Of a DNA stretch of 8,134 nt, positions 4,519-8,134 are shown one piece after another. The stretch's first letter is position 1. Each line of letters starts with the position of its first letter. The notes below the pieces were generated by a model. The model was not told the DNA's origin, did not search any database, and saw only the letters and a list, made by a program, of their open reading frames with translations. The translations under genes were made by a program, and so were the position numbers. The stretch is from Actinomycetota bacterium (GTDB taxonomy: Bacteria; Actinomycetota; Actinomycetes; S36-B12): contig JAPLBU010000114.1 in the NCBI GenBank assembly GCA_026392575.1, forward strand, positions 1 through 8,134. Direction: 5' to 3'.

Positions 4519-5316
4519 GTGGAGTCCGCTCGCGGCATCGAGGTCGTCGCCCATCGTGGTGCCAGCCAGGAGGAGCCCGAGCACTCCCTGGCCGCCTACC
4601 TGCTCGCCGTCCAGCAGGGTGCCGACGCCATCGAGTGCGATGTCCGGCTGACGTCCGACGGCACGCTGGTGCTGGTGCATGATCGCCGCATCGACCGCAC
4701 GAGCACCGGTCGCGGTGCCGTCAGCGGGAAGACCCTCGAGCAGCTCACCGCCTACGACTACAGCCGGACGGATGACGTCTGGCTCGACTACGAGGACCCG
4801 ACACCCGACGAGTCGCGCACCGAAGTGCTGACGCTGCAGGCCCTGCTTGCGGCGATGCTCGAGGCATCGCCAACCGTCCGCTTCGCCATCGAGACGAAGC
4901 ATCCGACGCGGTATGGCCGATATGTCGAGGATTCGCTGGTCGAGATGCTGCGCGGATTCGGGCTCATCCGCCTGCGCGGCGACGAGGTTCCGCGGGCCCG
5001 CGTCATGTCGTTCAGCCGGACAGCCGTGCGTCACGTCAGCGAGTTGGTGCCGTTGATCCCGACCGTCTACCTGATGAACGATGTACCGCGCCGCTACCGC
5101 GATGGCTCGCTGCCGGCAGGCGTGCAGGTCGCCGGACCGTCCATCGCGGTGCTGCGCGAGCACCCGGAGTACGTCGGGCGCGTCCATGACCGCGGCGGCC
5201 TCGTGCATGTGTGGACCGTCGATGAGCGGGCCGACGTCGAGCTCTGCGTTGCGCTGGGCGTCGATGCGGTCATCACCAACCGCCCGGGACGGGTGCGGGA
5301 GATGCTCGGCCGATAG
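4519..5316 (+). CDS. Glycerophosphodiester phosphodiesterase family protein (GDPD)
   Basis: The 265-residue TIM-barrel enzyme carries the full GDPD signature: VVAHRGASQEEPEHS (H12, R13, E21), IECDVRLTSDGTLVLVHD (E39, D41, H54), FAIETKH (E125, K127), a late VHVWTVD and a terminal GVDAVITNRP. These enzymes hydrolyse glycerophosphodiesters such as glycerophosphocholine or glycerophosphoinositol to sn-glycerol 3-phosphate plus an alcohol, with a bound divalent cation. The common PEN-T motif is PEHS here, a mild change. No signal peptide is seen, so it should act in the cytoplasm on imported or recycled lipid head groups. The start is uncertain: GTG at 4519 fits a leaderless promoter and begins close to the first barrel strand; GTG 4513 and ATG 4489 are in-frame alternatives that add 2 or 10 residues. 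DUF5926 starts 9 bp after its stop. Confidence 0.93.
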   Translation: MESARGIEVVAHRGASQEEPEHSLAAYLLAVQQGADAIECDVRLTSDGTLVLVHDRRIDRTSTGRGAVSGKTLEQLTAYDYSRTDDVWLDYEDPTPDESRTEVLTLQALLAAMLEASPTVRFAIETKHPTRYGRYVEDSLVEMLRGFGLIRLRGDEVPRARVMSFSRTAVRHVSELVPLIPTVYLMNDVPRRYRDGSLPAGVQVAGPSIAVLREHPEYVGRVHDRGGLVHVWTVDERADVELCVALGVDAVITNRPGRVREMLGR

Positions 5317-5319
5317 GTT
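5314..5319 (+). promoter_or_regulatory. -10-like TAGGTT before the DUF5926 gene
   Basis: TAGGTT overlaps the phosphodiesterase stop codon and is followed by exactly 6 nt and the ATG at 5326, the same TANNNT-N6-RTG geometry seen at the HAD/phosphodiesterase start sites. No good Shine-Dalgarno sequence is present (only AGG, 8 nt before the ATG). A leaderless internal promoter is therefore possible, though read-through from the upstream gene is equally so. No -35 is recognisable. Confidence 0.35.
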
Positions 5320-5325
5320 TCCGCC

Positions 5326-6300
5326 ATGGGTAGACGGAGCACGGCGAAGCGGACCAACGGCCCGGCAGGCGACACGGTCGCCGGCACGGATCAGACCGAT
5401 ATCCCCGTGGTGGGCATGCGGGAGCCCTGCCCCTGTGGCTCCGGCCGCCGGTACAAGGCCTGCCACGGTCGATCCGCGTCCGCTGTCTTCGTCGGCCCGG
5501 CGCGCCCGTTCGTCGGGCTGGCGTCCGAGTGCGACCTCGTGGCGATGCGCGAACTCGTGCCTGCCGCCTCCGCCAAGCTGAAGCTCATCGGCGAGCACGC
5601 CGATCGCGACGTCACCCTCGTCACCGTGCTGCCGATGGCGTGGCCCGCCCTCGTCCGACAGGACGGCTCGATCCTCGTCGGCATGCAGGTCAACGTCGGC
5701 TCGGGCGATGCCTCGCGCGACGTCGCTGATGCGCTCATCGCCGCCCTCGACGCGGCACCCGGTGAGCCCGTCGCGCTTGGTCGCGTCACGGCTGAGTCAC
5801 CGCAGCTGCAGGACATCATCGATCCGTCGGTCGCTCTCGACATCACCGTGCACGACAACTTCGACTTCTGGGTCGATGGTGCCGGCGACGTTGCCGACGA
5901 CGTGCGTGCGTCGCTCGAGCAGGCAAGTGCCTACGCGCACCCGACCGCGAAGCTCGCGAGCGTGCCGTCGGCGTACTGGACGCAGATGGGCGAGAAGGAG
6001 CACCTGCGCTGGATGATGCCGTATGACGAGGAGCCGCTGCTCAACGCGCTTGCGCGGCTGCACGCTGCTGGCGAGGACACTCTCGGCGAGGACACGCGGC
6101 TCGTCGGCATGTTCCGCGCGCAGGGGCTCGTCTGCCCGGTGTGGGACCTGCCGCTCGGCACCGGTGCGGCCGCGATCGAGGAGCCGGCGAAGGCATTCGG
6201 CGATCGGCTTGCTGCCGCCCTGGCCGACCCGGCACCGCTCACCAACGACGAGCGTCGGGCGCGTGCGGGCCTGACGACCCGCCAGGTCACACTGCGCTAG
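5326..6300 (+). CDS. DUF5926 family protein with N-terminal SEC-C zinc motif
   Basis: The 324-residue protein matches the actinobacterial DUF5926 pattern: a short basic N-terminus, then MREPCPCGSGRRYKACHG with zinc ligands C35, C37, C46 and H47 (a SEC-C motif), followed by a conserved core including RPFVGL, DRDVTLVTVLPMAWPALVR, GDASRDVADAL, FDFWVDG and CPVWDLP. SEC-C motifs bind zinc and are known from SecA tails and many other proteins, where they mediate contacts with proteins or ribosomes. The role of DUF5926 itself is unknown to me. The protein appears soluble and cytoplasmic, with no membrane segments. It lies 9 bp after the phosphodiesterase gene and its TAG stop overlaps the next gene's possible GTG start (TAGTG), so all three may be co-transcribed. 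Family call confident; function unassigned. Confidence 0.9.
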   Translation: MGRRSTAKRTNGPAGDTVAGTDQTDIPVVGMREPCPCGSGRRYKACHGRSASAVFVGPARPFVGLASECDLVAMRELVPAASAKLKLIGEHADRDVTLVTVLPMAWPALVRQDGSILVGMQVNVGSGDASRDVADALIAALDAAPGEPVALGRVTAESPQLQDIIDPSVALDITVHDNFDFWVDGAGDVADDVRASLEQASAYAHPTAKLASVPSAYWTQMGEKEHLRWMMPYDEEPLLNALARLHAAGEDTLGEDTRLVGMFRAQGLVCPVWDLPLGTGAAAIEEPAKAFGDRLAAALADPAPLTNDERRARAGLTTRQVTLR

Positions 6301-7550
6301 TGACCGCAGACCTCGTGGAATCGCCGCGGATGCCCGCAGTGACCACGCGAAGGAGTTACCTGCCGGCCTTAGCGGTTGCGGTGACTCTCCCGGCGGCTTT
6401 CAGTCAGCTCTGGCCGAACCGATTCCCGACTCCGGGCTACGCCGTCTATGCACTGATGACGCTGGTGCTCATTGCTCTGTCCGTTGCCCTCTGGGTTCGA
6501 GCTCCTTCAGATGTGGTCTCGGATTCGCGGCTGAAGGTCCTTCTGATTCTCGTTTTCGTCACGTGGGTCTGGGCTGCGACCATCCTCGTTTTGAAGGATG
6601 AGGGTGACTGGCGATTCGGACTGATCGCGCTGTTGATCCTCGTCATGGTCTATGCGAAGCAGCCGCGATACGTCGATGTTCGACGAGCCATGGCCTGGGT
6701 GGCGGTCATCGAGGCCGCAAGCGTGTGGTTCAACTGGACTCTGTCCCAGTTCGGACTCCAGCCGTCGGACTGGCTCAGTCATGACAACCTGCTATGCCGG
6801 CCGGCGCATCGGGCTGCGTTGATTCCCTTCACAGGCGGTGAGGACTGGGGTGGCCCCTTCGGTCACGGGAACATCCTGGGCGAGGTGGGTGCCTACATCG
6901 TGTTCTTCGCACTTCCCCAGCGTGGACTGCTCAGAGTGGCTCTCGTGGCGTCCGGTGCCTACTTCGTCGCTATCTCGCGCTCGGAGACGGCGCTTCTCGG
7001 CTTCCTCGCGGGACTGGCAGTGATCGTCCTCTTCTGGATCTATCGCACGCGGAGCCGCGCAGTCAGCGACGTCGCCATCATGGCGTTTGCGGGTGTGGGC
7101 TCCGCTCTCGCCGTGGCATACGTGATTGTGAACCCGACCTTGAGCGAGCGTACGTACGGCTGGCCAGGGCTCCTGTCCCTGTGGCGCGACTCCCCGATAG
7201 TTGGCGTTCCCCAAGCGCTCATCGCTCAACTGGTGGAAGAGGAGGAACTGCCGGTATGGGCGGCTGTCCATGCTCACAATATGTGGATAGACACGCTTTT
7301 GCGGAGTGGGATTGTTGGGGCCCTGTTGGTGTTGTCCGTGGTTCTGATCGCGGCCACCGTGATGGTGAAGGCCGGGAAGGTTGGTTTCGCGGTCGGAGCC
7401 GGGCTCCTTTGCGCGATGCTGGTGTTCGGCTTTGCTGAGAAGGTCTTCTCCTGGGGCGACGGGCTGGGTGTCCTCTTCTTGCTTCTGCTAGGGATTCTTG
7501 GGAGTTCCGCGTGGGTCCGTGAGACCACCCAAGAGCGCGCTACACCCTGA
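6300..7550 (+). CDS. O-antigen ligase/polymerase-like polytopic membrane protein (Wzy_C superfamily)
   Basis: A membrane protein of up to 416 residues with about 11-12 hydrophobic segments. The Wzy_C features are present: GGPFGHGNILGEVGAY, the SRSETALLGFLAGLAVIVL segment, then an extracytoplasmic loop RTYGWPGLLSLWRDSPIVGV leading to VHAHNMWIDTLLRSGIVGALL, in which H326 matches the conserved His before the next helix in WaaL/Wzy proteins. Such proteins transfer or polymerise undecaprenyl-linked glycans at the outer face of the membrane. In an actinobacterium the acceptor might be a capsule or wall polysaccharide. No glycosyltransferase or flippase gene lies nearby, so it is an orphan here. The start is uncertain: GTG 6300 overlaps the previous stop and lacks a Shine-Dalgarno sequence; ATG 6330 and GTG 6339 are alternatives; all precede the first membrane segment. 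Third positions are richer in A/T than in adjacent genes, a sign of possible transfer. Confidence 0.82.
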   Translation: MTADLVESPRMPAVTTRRSYLPALAVAVTLPAAFSQLWPNRFPTPGYAVYALMTLVLIALSVALWVRAPSDVVSDSRLKVLLILVFVTWVWAATILVLKDEGDWRFGLIALLILVMVYAKQPRYVDVRRAMAWVAVIEAASVWFNWTLSQFGLQPSDWLSHDNLLCRPAHRAALIPFTGGEDWGGPFGHGNILGEVGAYIVFFALPQRGLLRVALVASGAYFVAISRSETALLGFLAGLAVIVLFWIYRTRSRAVSDVAIMAFAGVGSALAVAYVIVNPTLSERTYGWPGLLSLWRDSPIVGVPQALIAQLVEEEELPVWAAVHAHNMWIDTLLRSGIVGALLVLSVVLIAATVMVKAGKVGFAVGAGLLCAMLVFGFAEKVFSWGDGLGVLFLLLLGILGSSAWVRETTQERATP

Positions 7551-8134
7551 CGAACTCAACCGCCGTCCACAGTGCGAGTGCGGTGAGGATCGCACCGGAC
7601 ACCAGCCGGATCCGCCAGATCGGCACGCGCGTGCGCAGCCAGCTCCCGACGAGCACGGCCAGGGCGGAGACCACGAGCAGTGCCGACCATGAGCCGATGA
7701 ACACCGAGAGCGGCTCGTCGGTGCGTGCAGCCAGGCCGGCCGTGAGCAGCTGGCTCAGGTCGCCCCACTCCGCGGTGAACAGGATGACGAAGCTCACGAC
7801 GAAGATCCGCCCGCGCGACGTCGGGTTCTGTGCCTCGGCCTTCGTGGAGATCTCGGCCTCCTCGTCGGCCTCCTCCGCCTGCTCCTCCGCTCGGGACGAC
7901 AGCCCACCCTTGATCATCACGAAGGCGCCGATCGCGAAGAGCGCGAAGGTGATGGCGAGCACCAGTCGCTGCGGTGCCAGCGCGAGCAGCCCGCCGGCCG
8001 TCACGGCGATGAGGACCTGTACGAAGAACGCCGCAGCGACGCCGAGCCACACCCACAGGTGACGGAACCGGGTGGCCAGGACGAGGGTTGCGACGAACGT
8101 CTTGTCGGGCAGTTCGGCGGGGAAGATCAGCGCG
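7540..8134 (-). CDS. GDT1/UPF0016 (TMEM165-like) cation transporter, partial (N-terminus beyond right edge)
   Basis: The visible 197 residues begin inside the first membrane helix. They contain the two inverted-repeat motifs of the GDT1/TMEM165 family: AELPDKT (residues 6-12 of the fragment) and AEWGDLS (E122, D125). The family consensus is E-x-G-D-K/R-T/S; here the first copy has Pro for Gly and the second Leu for Lys, an asymmetry I recall from actinobacterial members. About six membrane helices are predictable, split by a charged cytoplasmic loop rich in Glu and Ala (about residues 80-110). Known relatives move Mn2+ or Ca2+ across membranes, often as exporters in exchange for H+, so manganese homeostasis is a reasonable inference. 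The frame is open to the window edge, so the GTG at 8052 is not the start; only about 5-15 residues should be missing. The stop overlaps the convergent membrane-protein gene by 11 bp. Confidence 0.88.
   Translation of the reverse strand, partial: ALIFPAELPDKTFVATLVLATRFRHLWVWLGVAAAFFVQVLIAVTAGGLLALAPQRLVLAITFALFAIGAFVMIKGGLSSRAEEQAEEADEEAEISTKAEAQNPTSRGRIFVVSFVILFTAEWGDLSQLLTAGLAARTDEPLSVFIGSWSALLVVSALAVLVGSWLRTRVPIWRIRLVSGAILTALALWTAVEFVRV

Noticed and set aside
4480..5598. A long minus-strand open frame continuous with the HAD gene (595 codons in all)
   Set aside because: It is antisense to the phosphodiesterase and the start of the DUF5926 gene, both with clear motifs. The translated extension is rich in His, Arg, Asp and Gly with no domain; HAD motif I marks the true N-terminus at 4479.
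6141..6299. Extension of the ligase-like frame into the DUF5926 gene
   Set aside because: It overlaps conserved DUF5926 coding sequence in another frame and would place a soluble Arg/Gly-rich stretch before the first membrane helix.
7556..8056. Alternative minus-strand and plus-strand frames inside the GDT1 gene
   Set aside because: Their translations are rich in Arg, Gly and Ala without hydrophobic helices, whereas the chosen frame gives membrane helices and both family motifs.

Overview
The window is high-GC, densely packed DNA with third codon positions rich in G and C. Its gene content is typical of an Actinomycetota chromosome: a DUF5926/SEC-C protein, an actinobacterial-type GDT1/UPF0016 transporter and a GlcD-like FAD dehydrogenase. 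Several start codons follow a TANNNT-N6-RTG pattern of the kind leaderless transcripts show in that phylum. The genus cannot be told from the sequence. No rRNA, tRNA, CRISPR array, transposase or insertion sequence is visible, and no stretch over 300 bases lacks a gene.

Layout. (1) 1-809, minus strand: two genes for exported proteins. One is cut by the window edge, and the other is a 191-residue protein of unknown function. A perfect 6-bp hairpin lies in the presumed leader of the first. (2) 857-2188, plus strand: a GlcD/D-2-hydroxyacid dehydrogenase-type flavoprotein that seems to lack about 15 residues in its FAD domain. (3) 2241-3822, plus strand: an accessory-looking block. It holds a 177-residue unknown protein, an overlapping small unknown protein, then a VapBC-type toxin-antitoxin pair (AbrB-fold antitoxin, PIN-domain toxin) whose promoter region carries a compact repeat array that looks like an autoregulatory operator. 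(4) 3811-5316: a HAD phosphatase (minus) and a glycerophosphodiester phosphodiesterase (plus), transcribed divergently from what look like interlocked leaderless promoters. (5) 5326-6300: DUF5926 with an N-terminal SEC-C zinc motif. (6) 6300-7550: a polytopic O-antigen ligase/polymerase-like membrane protein with more A/T in its third positions than its neighbours. (7) 7540-8134, minus strand: a GDT1-like cation transporter, cut by the right edge.

How the genes work together. Only the VapBC pair is a recognisable functional unit. The HAD phosphatase and the phosphodiesterase both act on small phosphate esters and may share control through their interlocked promoters. The 2241-3064 pair is the best candidate for something undescribed, because neither product is recognised and the genes overlap by 4 bp beside a toxin-antitoxin module. 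Nothing here proves a new system. The strongest unusual signals are the lesion in the flavoprotein, the interlocked promoters, the toxin-antitoxin operator and this unknown pair.
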